Below are positions 50,834 to 61,679 of a DNA stretch of 64,000 bases, piece by piece. A program made the translations under genes and the position numbers. Below the pieces are notes generated by a model. That model had not been told where the DNA came from and searched no databases. It saw only the letters and a list, made by a program, of their open reading frames with translations. Position 1 is the first letter of the stretch. Each line of letters starts with the position of its first letter. The DNA is taken from positions 372,001-436,000 of the forward strand of contig MCFL01000002.1 in the NCBI GenBank assembly GCA_002102555.1, given 5' to 3'. The DNA is from Catenaria anguillulae PL171. Taxonomy: Eukaryota; Blastocladiomycota; Blastocladiomycetes; Blastocladiales; Catenariaceae.

Positions 50834-53800
50834 ATGCGCATAGATGCCGCTCAGAGTCTTTCGTCCGCCCGCCGACTTGATCAACTGCCGTTCACTTCCG
50901 TCGACGATTCTTTTCATCATGTCGGACCAACGTCGTCTGGAATTTGCTCCTCACGGCACAAGCCGTCGTTGTTGCTGGCGACGACACAGCTTGATCGAAC
51001 AATTCCGACGAGAACTTTTGTTTGCAAACGCTTTCATCCACTCGCATCAACCGTATCACTCGCTCAACTGTGTCTTGCCCTGCTTCTCGTGCAAGCAACA
51101 CTTGCAATCGACGCCGCTGTCACGATCCGCAACCCGGCCGCGACGCAATTTGCTCCGCCCATGCATGTCGGTCGCCCCTACTTTTTCCGTCTCCATCCGT
51201 CCACTTTCGCAGCGCCAACCAACACGTCAATCACTGTCACGGGTCTCCCGCCCTGGATCACATTTAATCCTGCCGACACGACATTTTCGTCAACGCTTAT
51301 TCCGGACGTCCCGCAACTCCGCCGCGCGCTTGTCCTGCTCGTGCTCCTCAACATCACAGCGACCGACCCAACTGGAGCATTTGCTACAGACAGGTTTGCT
51401 ATTCCCATGGTCAAATACCAACCACCCGACAGGGTTAATCCACTTGTGTTCCAAATCGAGGCTGCTATGAAGACGCTCTCAACTTCGGCCAACTCACTCG
51501 TTCCCATGTTGCTGCGCCGAGCCAATCCAGATACTTCAGCAAACCACCCGATCGTATATCTGCCTGCTGGCGCGCCAGCACTGTTTCTGGATGTGAAGCC
51601 TGACACATTCATTTCAGCAGCCACGCTCAATGGACAATCTCTTCCTTCACTTGCTTACGCCCTTTACGAAGCCAACTCGCTCAAAGTACCCGAATGGGTC
51701 GAATGGAATTCGGCCAATCTCGCCCTGACGCTGCAATCACCGTCAGCCGCAACAGAATCCGACGAACAAAGTCTGGGCTACTTTACCCTGAATCTGGCTG
51801 CTTCCAATGTGCGCAACTGGCCAGGCGGGCCCGTGGACGCAGTTCACATCAAGCGCGGAAACCGCTCGCCTGTTCTCAACCCGGGTGCTCCGACTCCCAC
51901 CACCATTGCCCTGTCCTCGTCCACAGGCACGCGAGCCGAACCCACGGTGCGCATTGACACGTCTGGGTGGTTTTCAGATGCAGACAATGATCCGTGGACC
52001 GCAATCATTGACGCTGCGCCAGGACAAGTCGACCCGGGCACGTTTTCCGTGCTTCTCAACGGCACCATTACCGGCGTGGCTCAGCGGTCGGTTGTTTTGC
52101 GCATTCGTGCCATGGATTTCGTCAACGGCACGTCCGAGGCTGCCGTGGATGTGGCCATTCAGGTCAACAACGTTGCACCACTCAAACCCACGGATACGTG
52201 CTTGGCGCAACTCGAGCAAGGTAGGGCGTGCGCGCAAGCAAGGTTACCAGGTGTGTTGGCCAACGGCAGTTTTCCGGCGTGGTCGTACACTGTACCGTTG
52301 GCCGATCTGTTTCCGCCCGGCGCGCCAATCTCATCTGTTCTCTTGGCACCGGGTTCCCCGCGATGGATCGCTTGGGATGCTGACCAGAAGCAGCTCGCGG
52401 GCACGCCGCCCAATGGGCTCAACGAGCCCGTTCGCATTGCATTGCGCGCAACTGACAGTGCCGGCGGTGTTGCCGAAGCGATCGTCGAGCTGGCGTTGCC
52501 AGAGACGGCGACGGGAGGAACGTCCGTGTCGCCCACGGATGGCAATGGACGGTCCACGTTGGCCATGACGCTTGTGGGTGTATGTGCTGCCGGGTTTTTG
52601 ATTACTCTGACCGCCCTTGTGTTGTACTACAAACCGTTCCGGGCAGGGAGGGATGGGCGCAAGTCGCAAAGTGGGGGCGGTGGTGGTGGGGAGCAAGCTG
52701 CGTTAGTCATTAGCAAACCTGGGTCGGTGCATAGTATGGATGATACAAGTACGTCCAAACCTGCTCCAACTCTGTGTGGATGGTGAAATGTTGATTACTA
52801 ACCGTTGGATTAGCCTATGGCGGCCTGTCGTCTGCTCACCATCAACCTACGTCTTCAACGACTTCAGGTGGACACAATGCCTCAAGCTCGAGCGGTCGCC
52901 GCCAACGCTCGTCGCTCATGTCATTTGGTAGCCGGTCACGTCCAACCTCGGTCGGCCCCATGCCCGAGCGACCACCGTACAATGTGCCACTCAACGATCT
53001 CCCACCCACACCCGCAATCCCACAGCAATACATGTACGCTGGGCATACGCCGCCAGGCGATCCCAACGGATCCTACCTCTCCACCAGCGAGTACAGCACA
53101 TCGTCTTCGTCCTCCTCGTCCGCTCGTGTATTTGCCCAATACAAGGGCAAAGGCAAGGAAAAGATCAAGTACGGCGGCGGTGGGAACGGCATTGGAAACG
53201 ACAGTGGCGTGTCTGCGCATCAGTATTCTTCGGCATCCAGTAGCCATCACCCGCCGCCCATGTCACCCAACGATTCGGGGTGGATGGGCAGTCCGCCGAC
53301 ACTTGGTGGACGATCCGAATATCACGCATCTCCAGCTACGCTCGAAGCGGGCCTTGCCACACAGCATCAGCAGTACGCTGCACCAGATGCACATGGGACC
53401 TGGCGGTCCGGGGCAACAAACCACGCCGAGGTTGTGGTGCATAATCCGTGTGGGGCTGGGGCAAGCGTGTCGGCGCACGATATGATGCATTTGCAGTCAT
53501 TCGAGGCGAGTATTCTTGATTGTACGCTCTTGACGCGGAAACCCAGCAACTCGTCTGAATCGGACGCGGCCATCGGTTCACCCGAGTTTGACCCTGCACC
53601 CACTTCGGTCACTGCGTCGCCTGCTTCTTCTTCAATCACGTCTCCTGGACTGGCACCATTGACTTCGGTTCACGCATCGACTCCTGGCGGTGGATTCCAT
53701 CCAGGCCCACGTCCAAGACCAGTCAACCAACCACCTCCATCTGCCGCCGTGACTCAGCGCCGTCCAAGTGTCCGTGGCGAGCTTCTTCGCAAGTGTCTTG

Positions 53801-55767
53801 CGCGGGTGGAAAGGGACAGGATGGCCGCTCAGCAGCAGAATCAAGTGGATGGATTCGGTCGCACTCCACCCGCTACCGCTGCAGCGTCGTCGGCGCTGGC
53901 ATATGCTGCCAATTCCAACGCGTACACGTCGTCTTCTTCATCGTCCAATGACCAGTCCGAGTCGGCATACTCGACAAGTGAGTCACAATCACAGACGCAC
54001 TCAAGCGACTACTCGCCACCCGCGACCGAGTCGTCTTCATCGGGAGACACGGGCACTTCCACTTCGACTTCGCAATCGTCCACGCCGTATTCAACGTCCA
54101 CGGATGGGATTGTGCGCCGGCCTTCGCAACGGCAAAACCAACCAGTCGACTCTGCTCGCACATCGATTGCATCACTGTCCCCTGGCAACGACTCGTTCAC
54201 GCCCAACATGTACATGACCGAGATACAAGAAGAAGACGAGTCCGACGACCACCATGGCGGACACACGGAGGCCACAAGCGCAACCGGTTCCGGCAGCGGT
54301 GGCTCGAGCACAGCAAACAAGGCCATGATCCTGTCCGCTGAAGAGCGGCTCAGTTCTGCCGAGTCGGTTGCCAACTCGCTCAACGACTTGCTTCGCGAGT
54401 ACGGCGCGCAATCGCCCACCACAACCACAGTTGGGACGGCATCGTCGTCACCCACGCGCGAGGAATACCTGACGGCTGGATCCACCTCGCCATATGGCGT
54501 CGGTCCGGGCAACGCCACTGCAGTCGAGGGAACGGGCAGAACGTCGCCCGTGTTGCAACGCATCAAGCCGCGCCCGCCAGCTTTGCCGCGCTTGTCGCCG
54601 AACGTGCCCATGAGCGTTCCACCAGGCTTGCCTTCGCCCGTCACGCCAAACTCGGTGCACGAGGCCAACCCGCTTCATGTTCACTTCAACAACGACTCGA
54701 CCATCAAGTTTGGTCTTGCGGCCAGCGCCGGTCCAGTCGCAAGCGCGAGCTCCAGTGGTGCGAGCACACCACTGTCGCCCATGTCACCCACCGTCATGTG
54801 CGACGCAGCCGTCGTGCGCAACCTCGTGGCATATGTCGGGATCCCGTTCCAGTACATTTTGACGCTGCCGCCGCCGCCAGCGGGTTCGCGCCGGTGGTCA
54901 AAGCAGGGCACGCTTGGCATGTTTACTCGCGTCAAAATGTCGCTTGGGTCTCAGCTGGCGCGGTCGCTGCAGTATCCCGAGTGTTCGTTTGAGTCGGCTG
55001 AAGATCATGAAGCAGCATGCGCCAGTCGTGGGATGAATGCTGGCATGAATCCGGGCGCGTGGCCGGTGTCGCCCAAGTCGCCTGCGGCGACTGGGCACAA
55101 TGCTGATGGCCTGGACGCTGGCAGGCGCGATCACTCGAGTGGCAACTCTTCGACAAAGGCCGTCAAGTCACCGAGCACATCTGTTGCGAGCGGCATGAGT
55201 GTGATTGGTGGTTTGCCTGGTGCCCCATCAGCTGTTGAGCACTGTTATCCGGCGGGTATGACAGCCAAGGAGGCTGCGCGCATGACGTATCCAAATCGAT
55301 TCCAGCAGCATCTGTCGATTGTGATACCCTCGCACGCCGGACAGTCGTCTTCCTCATCAGGCAACAGGATCACTCGAGATCATCCCGACTCGTACGACCC
55401 GCTCGACTCGCCCACGCTCAGCACCGCCGCCACTGCTGGTTCCCGCGCCCCGTCGTCGGCCATGCATCGCGAATCGGCTCTGGGGCTCATGTTTCCCATG
55501 GCGGCCGCAACCGAGGTGCACTTGGCGCCACCCTGGCTGGCTGCCGATGTAGATGCTGTCAAACGTTCGGGAGTCTTGCGGGGCACGCCATTGGCGGGAG
55601 ATGTGGGTGATTGGACTGTCGAAGTTGTGGACAAGCGGACCATGCCGTGTCCTGGGAGTAGTCCCAAGGTTGCTAGGAACAGAGCTCCACCGGCACATCA
55701 TGGCGGCGAACACAACGCTCACGAGGTGGTCATTTGGAAAGCGGTTGTGCGCGTCACGGCCAGGTGA
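50834..55767 (+). CDS. Axl2-like cadherin-domain membrane protein with very long cytoplasmic tail
   Basis: Two exons (50834-52748 and 52814-55767; 65-bp intron, GTACGT...TTAG) join in frame to about 1620 residues. The N terminus has a hydrophobic leader (LASTVSLAQLCLALLLVQATLA) about 75 residues in, so the true start may be later or in an unseen exon. The ectodomain carries dystroglycan/Axl2-type cadherin-like units (VGRPYFFRLHP, LPPWITFNPADTTFSS, GWFSDADNDPW, APGSPRWIAWDADQKQLAG) and several NxT/S sites. One membrane span lies near 52560-52625 (AMTLVGVCAAGFLITLTALV). The ~1000-residue tail is Ser/Thr/Pro-rich with a conserved-looking block near 54670-54970. Axl2 marks bud sites in yeast; the role in a zoosporic fungus is unknown. 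Confidence 0.8.
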
Positions 55768-56387
55768 GATAAACTTGAATCGACCACATAATGTTCCATT
55801 TGCGATTTCCGTTTCTGTGTTGTTTTGAACTTTTTCAATTCCTGATTTAAAGACCAGACTGACTCGCCCTCTCTGAATTTGTGTTCTCTGCGACTTGTGT
55901 TTCCTTTTCTCCCGGCCCCAAATCCGTTTTCGAGCTGTTTCTCGCCACTTTCCTCCTCTTGGCTCACGGTTACTTGACTTGCTTTCGTTGTCACCGATTC
56001 TTTCCAACAACTCCGTTTTTCTTCTGCACACTTTTGCGTTTTCTCACATTAATCGGCCGTTCTGACACAATTTTCTGTTTCTCTTCACTGCATCCCACAC
56101 CCAAAAAACCACGCCCGATGGTCCTTTTCTGGCTTGTGTTTTTGGAACGTCACATTGTTTTCTCTGCAGCACACACCGACATTTCCTGTTGTGTTACCTG
56201 CTGTCACCCCCAATTGGATTCTCATCATGTCTGCTGTCTTTAACCATTTGTCCTGCGGGATCACACGATAAACTATCTGACATTTGTGACTTGACCATCG
56301 GCATTGGCTCTCGCCAAAAATAATCTCAAGTCAGCTGGGCACAGAAAAATACGGGCAAGTAAGCAAGTGAGTCGACAAAGGTTCCAC
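55768..56387. other. Pyrimidine-rich 3' flank of the Axl2-like gene
   Basis: About 0.6 kb between convergent genes; T/C-rich from 55800 to 56220 on the plus strand. No gene was recognised. Confidence 0.5.
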
Positions 56388-57659
56388 CTAGGATCGGATC
56401 CGTTCCCCATTCCCACGCGTGGCATGACCCGCCCCGCCCGCCAAAAGCGACACTAAGCCCTTAACCTCATCCGCCGTCCTTCTGTCCCTTTCTGCATTCA
56501 CGGCCTGCACCATCACATCCATGGCCTTGGCATGCTTTGCTGTGGTTGCTTGCACTTGGGCAATCAGCTCCTTGATCTTGTGCAATCCTTGCGCGTACTC
56601 GACGGCACGCTGCGCGTGTTCCGCTCCCGAGACGCTGGTGGGATACGTGGTTGGTCGCTGGGGAGAGCGAGTGGATCCAGCCGCAACTGGTTGTCTTGCG
56701 GGGGCCGTGGTTGGAGGAATCAAGTTGGGAATGAACGTGGGCGGTGGGTGCGCTTGTTGCCTTGTCATTTGCGCCAACAGGGCCGTGTTCATGTCCAAGG
56801 CATGGTGCAGACATTGTTCGAATGAGGAAACGGTTTGGCGGAGGAGCAATTTGTCGGATGTAGCGGATAAGGAGGGAGAGGGTGATGGCAATGGGAAAGC
56901 GAACGGTGGCGGCGCCGAGGATGGGAGCAAGACAGAATTCGTTGCCTGAGCCGGGGCGGGGAGTCGAATGGTAATGGACTGGCCGCCGTTGCTTTGCTGT
57001 TGTGGGGTGGTGGATGAAGCCACAGTAGACTTGCGGTCACTTGATTCTTTCGCGGGAGACTTGTCCGGCTTGGCATTGGTCTTTGTTGATGACTTTGGCT
57101 CGTCGCCCGACTTGAGGGGAATGCGTTTGCCTCGGACTTTGGCGGGTGATGCCGAGCGCGACCGTGTGTTCGATTCACTGGCGCCCGGATCTTCCGTGTC
57201 TGACCCTGTCTTTCCCAACAAGTTTCGTGGACGGGGCCTTGCCCGTGATGATTGCAAGTCGTCTTCTTCATTCATAGCATTCAATCCCGGCAATGGTACG
57301 CCCTTCCGCTTGACCTTGTTGGCAGGACCACGGGCACTGGCAGACAGTCCATCTTGACCATCGTCAAGCTCTGACGTCGACGTGCCTGCATTGTCTCTGG
57401 GAACGGCCAGCGCGGACTTGCCAGATTGCTCCCGACGAGCAAACATTTCGCGCACGACCTGTTGCTTATCAGCAAAGGGTAGCCGTGAAAGACTCTTTGC
57501 CTTGTCTCGAGACAGAGTCGCTGTGGAGGACTGCCTGGCCGTGGAGTCGTCAGCGTCTGCTTCTGCAAGCGATCCATCCTCGGTCGAGTTACTGTTGGTG
57601 TCATTGTCGTGGCTGGCGTCTCGGTCGGCAGCACTGCGGGAGATTGAAATGTCGTCCAT
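56388..57659 (-). CDS. Hypothetical, mostly disordered protein
   Basis: One clean frame of 423 codons from ATG 57657-57659 (MDDISISRSAADRD). Acidic Ser/Thr-rich start, then Lys/Arg-rich segments (KVKRKGVPLPG, KVRGKRIPLKSGDEPKS), a Pro-rich middle, and one helical stretch near the end that could form a coiled coil (EYAQGLHKIKELIAQVQATT ... VMVQAVNAERDRRTADEV). Basic and phospho-site-rich composition suggests a nuclear protein, but no domain was recognised. It is transcribed divergently from bL35m, 310 bp away. Confidence 0.7.
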   Translation of the reverse strand: MDDISISRSAADRDASHDNDTNSNSTEDGSLAEADADDSTARQSSTATLSRDKAKSLSRLPFADKQQVVREMFARREQSGKSALAVPRDNAGTSTSELDDGQDGLSASARGPANKVKRKGVPLPGLNAMNEEDDLQSSRARPRPRNLLGKTGSDTEDPGASESNTRSRSASPAKVRGKRIPLKSGDEPKSSTKTNAKPDKSPAKESSDRKSTVASSTTPQQQSNGGQSITIRLPAPAQATNSVLLPSSAPPPFAFPLPSPSPSLSATSDKLLLRQTVSSFEQCLHHALDMNTALLAQMTRQQAHPPPTFIPNLIPPTTAPARQPVAAGSTRSPQRPTTYPTSVSGAEHAQRAVEYAQGLHKIKELIAQVQATTAKHAKAMDVMVQAVNAERDRRTADEVKGLVSLLAGGAGHATRGNGERIRS

Positions 57660-57933
57660 GATCTGTGGTGTGTGATGTCTGTCTAAAGTAATGCACCTAG
57701 TTTTTAGTCTTGCTTGCTGTTGGCAGAGGCAAGAGTGTGGGAATCACATAGGAAACTCATTCTTCTGGTGTTGGTGTGGTGTGTGGTGTTCAAGTCGATG
57801 CGCCACGGTCCTCTGATCCAACGTCAACTCCGACTCTCCGATCGCAACGTTCTTCGTTCTCCACAGTGTTAACACTGTGCCTTTGGAGTTTGGACGATGA
57901 CATGTACCTACGGCAATGCACCCCGACATTATT

Positions 57934-57955
57934 AATATCAATATCAATATCAATG
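57934..57955. repeat. Short tandem repeat (ATATCA-type)
   Basis: About three and a half copies of the hexamer unit ATATCA immediately upstream of the bL35m start codon. Confidence 0.6.
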
Positions 57956-57969
57956 CAATCACCGCAAAA

Positions 57970-58494
57970 ATGAGTTTTCTGTTGAGCCCACTCGCCGCAA
58001 CCGTCCGCTCGGCCACCTCACTGGTTTCTTCGGCCGGTACTTTGAGCGACCCTCAATTTGATCCACATTGACTGGGCATATCAGGATTTCTCACTAGCAA
58101 CTGGCATGTCGTGCCGCTCCATGTCCCAGCCTGGTCCCCATTTGCCACCCCGGTCCGGTCCTTGTCCAAGTACAAGCTCAAGACCCACAAGGGCGCCTCG
58201 AAGCGGTGGTTGGCCGTCGGCAACGACCGCGAGTTCAAGCGTATGAAGGTCAACAAGGTCTGCGTCCAGTTTGCTCTGGCCAACATCCATGACCGCCACC
58301 ATGCTTGAATTGCGCTGGACTGTCTTGAAGACTGACTGACCGACATGCTTTGCAAATTCAATTGTATCTTTTCATAGGCTCATTTGAACGTCGGCATGGC
58401 CAACAACCGGTTCCATCGGCTGTCACAAATGATGGAGCCGCACGGCAAGGCCATGCGCAGGACACTGCGTCGCTTGATGCCCTATGCCCAGTAG
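57970..58494 (+). CDS. Mitochondrial ribosomal protein bL35m
   Basis: Large-subunit protein of the mitochondrial ribosome. A targeting-type start (MSFLLSPLAATVRSATSLV) is followed by LSKYKLKTHKGASKRWLAVG, FKRMKVNK and, after an intron at 58258-58377 (GTCTGC...ATAG, 120 bp), AHLNVGMANNRFHRLS and RRTLRRLMPYAQ. The KTHKGASKR and C-terminal basic patterns are those of bL35. A first intron is likely at 58037-58097 (GTACTT...CTAG); the combined exon length is out of frame by one, so a base error nearby is suspected. Without that intron the frame would meet a TGA. Confidence 0.82.
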
Positions 58495-58992
58495 CTACAA
58501 ATCATACCTCTTCCTCGTTCGTTCTGTATCATACATCACTTTTAGTCTTCCGGCTTGCGCAGTCTTGGCTCCCACCGTGAGCCTGAACCCAAGTTCGACC
58601 CAGGTCCAGATGCGTCCTGGCCTCATTGAATGCGCGGGAGATGCAAGGACGACTAAGCCCGTCCCATCGGCACTGAATACTTGAAAACATGATTGACTTG
58701 CGCAGGAGAAAACGCAGACAGCCAAGACAACAACAGCACGTATTTCCCACCTACATAGCAAGCTCGTGAGGAAGGATCCGCAGGTAAACAAGCACAACGC
58801 TGCAGGGCACTGGTTGAAGCCAATCTTCTTCAGGTTGAGCGCCATGAAGAGCGCGAACACCCGCCCGCTATGCCTCCCGACCATACATGGCTCGGGGCAA
58901 CTGAAGAGCATCAGTACTTGCGGCCGACTTCGTGCACCTCAGGAGCACCAAACCGCTGGCCGGAAGCACCACGGCCAGGACCACGACCTGAT
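58495..58992. other. Intergenic region
   Basis: About 500 bp between bL35m and the retroelement remnant. No gene was recognised. Confidence 0.4.
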
Positions 58993-59994
58993 TTATGGGC
59001 ACAGACAGTGTAGCAGCACAAGAACTGTATTAGTACAAATGAGACTACAACAACGCAGTACCACGGGACCGTGCATCATGCTTGGAACCGATACGGGTAC
59101 AACCACCAATAGGCGCACCTCCTCACCTCGGCATTCTGGTCCGCCCTGGCAGCAGACATGGCCGTGTGGAAGCTCATCTAAGCCATTCTCGCCATCCTGC
59201 TCGGCAGCCGCCACAGCCCAAGCTTGCTTCTGGTGCCCTGTCTGTTGGCAGTGCCAGCACCTCATGCCCGAGCCGGTATGCCCATCGCTGGAACCACCGG
59301 CGCTGTCGTGCGGACGCTTGCGCCTCGATCCGGTAGCGTCCGAGCCGCCCCTCGGCGCGTAGCCACGCGTCCACACAGCCCGTGCAGCCTCCTTGATGCA
59401 CGCCCACGCCTCTTCAATGTTGTCATAAACGACAACATTCTTGGCGGCCTTCATGCCGGGCGTCCCAAGCGAGCACGAGACCACACTGGCCATGTCCCTG
59501 TCCAGGCTGTTGTTGGCGATAACCTCGGCCATGACGCGGGCATGTTCAGGCAGCGCGAAACGGGGGCAGCCAGCCCGCACCTGCTCGGCAAGGGCGTGAA
59601 CACGAGCGAAGAACTCAAATCCGGTTTCGCCATTCTTGGGCCGCATCACCGGGAGCCTCCTCTCGGCCGCATCAACGCAGACAGACAGCTTGTCGTCGTA
59701 GAATTCGCAGACGGACGTCCAGGCCTGTTCGAACGTGGCCTGTTGCGGCGCCTGGGCCATCTTGACGTCGCAGCTCTTGACCGTCTGGCAGCGGTTGGCC
59801 GCGGCGGTTGCGATTGCAATATGAGCAGACGCGCATGTGACAGTTGGCGCGTACGTCTCCTCAGAGTCGTTTGCTGTGGGCGACCAGGCGGGACTTGAAC
59901 GGCGGAATCTCGCCCGATGGACAGAAGGTACGGCGCAAACCACCAAAGTACGAGGCGGGGGCAGGGCGCGTGCGCGTACATTCGGCCACCACAA
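58993..59994 (-). mobile_element. Gag-like remnant of an LTR-type retroelement
   Basis: A minus-strand open frame whose central part (from about 59760) starts MAQAPQQATFEQAWTSV, has the helical composition of retrotransposon Gag proteins (FEFFARVHALAEQVRAG, RVMAEVIANN) and then a zinc-knuckle-type segment beginning CWHCQQTGH. No protease, reverse transcriptase, RNase H or integrase was recognised in the window, and I could not see paired terminal repeats. It is best read as an incomplete, broken fossil. Family (Ty3/Gypsy-like or Copia-like) and age cannot be set from this sequence. Confidence 0.6.
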
Positions 59995-60069
59995 AGGCTT
60001 GAATCGAGATCAGAGAAATCAGTAAAGTCAGGCAGAAACGAGCATTTGAAGCAACTACGACGCACCTCT

Positions 60070-60751
60070 TCATGGACCAGAAGCCCCTTTCACTCGGGTG
60101 GGGATATGCGTTGGTGGACAATGTGTAGCATGATCTCGACCAGCAGATAATGAATAAAGGAGGGGCGATCCAACGTTGCAGTCGACGGGAAGAAATGAAA
60201 GACGCCTGGCATCACCATCAGCCAACGGATCACGTGCTGCCGAGGAATCCACAGCATACTTGGTGCTTGCCGTGTCATGGCAACGGCCGAGTGCGGGTCC
60301 AGGTGACAATGATCTGAAAGGTGTTGCCCATGCCATTGGGTGCTCGTCCTCGGGCGCGGGGTCTTCTTCTTGTTGCTCTTCCTCCTGCTCTTCCTCCTCT
60401 GGCTCCTCGTCGTATTCTTCTTGTAACCGTAGGATATCTTGTTCGGTCATGCCCTTATTAGTGGTTGGAACTTTTGCTCTTGGTGGCGCGGCTCTTGCGA
60501 TCTCCGCGGCGGCTTGAGCCACTTGCCGCCGCTCCCGTTGGAAACCGCTGGCGGTCGCTGTTGGCCTTTTGCGAGTTGAGCAGGTTCTTGGCTTCCTCTT
60601 CGGTATAGCCGAGGGCTTGAAGATCTTCGGTCACGTTCTTGTCCTTGATGGCCGCCCAACCCACTTTGCGTGCAGCTCGACTTTTGAGTTTGCCGAGGAT
60701 GTCCTTGAGAGCGAGAGGGTGAGAAAGCCAAGTGTGGACAGTCTCATGCAT
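60070..60751 (-). CDS. Unrecognised coding-like stretch with acidic run
   Basis: Two overlapping minus-strand frames have protein-like composition. The upstream one starts MHETVHTWLSHPLALKDILG and contains a UBA-like or helical segment (VTEDLQALGYTEEEAKNLL). The downstream one contains TEQDILRLQEEYDEEPEEEE, followed by a Glu-rich run. They could be one protein. It lies just beyond the Gag-like remnant and might belong to the same element or to a host gene; I cannot tell which. Confidence 0.35.
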
Positions 60752-61679
60752 GATTGTCTTTTGAAAGAGCGTGGGAGAGTAGACATGTTGGCTGGCGTGT
60801 GCAGGTTCGAATGACAGAAACCGTGGCGCACGGCCACCAAAGATCTGGATCGCCCCAGATCATGGCAGGACAAGTCGCACGGGCCGTCATCGCTGCAGGT
60901 ATGCCAAATGTATTGCGGTGAGTCACACAATGGAGAGCTGGCATAGCTTGAAGCTCGTCAGTTGGTGGGAGGCAAGCAATGCAACGGCGTTCAGCTGAGC
61001 TGAAGCAGCTGAAAGCGGCCTGGCGCGGTCGTGGTTTGGCATGCCTTGCTCGGCTCGGCAGTCGGCACGAATGAATGACATGGAGCACGAGGGAGGCAGT
61101 GTCTTGTCTGCCATTTACCTACAAAGGAATTACATTGTTGGCCTTCATGGCCATCACACTGCAGTCACCGGCAGTCAGTCAGGTGAGGACAACGACCAAA
61201 GCGTGATCGGTGGACTGGCTTTCGCGCTGGCCAATCACAAGTTTGGACAACGGTAATTCTTCCAAAACTTCTTCTAATATCGGCCTCAAATATATTCATC
61301 GATCGCGAGACAACGTTAACGCAGAATATACATACAAATAACAGGTACTGCGTATATTTACATTCGGTGTATATTGGAATTGGTCAGCATGCACAACAGG
61401 CTTTGTCCTCTTCTCTTCTCTTTGTGCGCCTGAAAACGTCAATGCAATACTTTTTAGGAAATCCTCATGCTAAGTTGCTGGCATTGCGACTTGCCTGACT
61501 CCACTCCTGCATCATTGCTCAATCGTCGGCAACGGTTCCCTGGTGCCACTTGGACTCAACACCTGACCTCTGCGATTCCCACGGCCGAGTTATAGGCGGC
61601 CTTGACCCCTCGTGCTCACTCGCCCCTGCCCGCTTCATTCGGAATCCGTGCCAGTGATTCCCCACCGTCTCGACAAACC
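60752..61679. other. Intergenic region, locally AT-rich
   Basis: About 0.9 kb. The segment 61250-61400 is unusually AT-rich for this window, with tatatt/catata motifs. Promoter sequence for the downstream transporter is likely here. No gene was recognised. Confidence 0.4.

Noticed and set aside
58037-58097. In-frame TGA in bL35m as possible recoding
   Set aside because: A normal short intron (GTACTT...CTAG) removes the TGA, leaving one likely base error to explain the frame; recoding is unnecessary.
59870-59905. Minus-strand GTTCAAGTCC, like a tRNA B box
   Set aside because: The flanking bases cannot form a T-arm stem and no A box or acceptor stem is found at the right distance.
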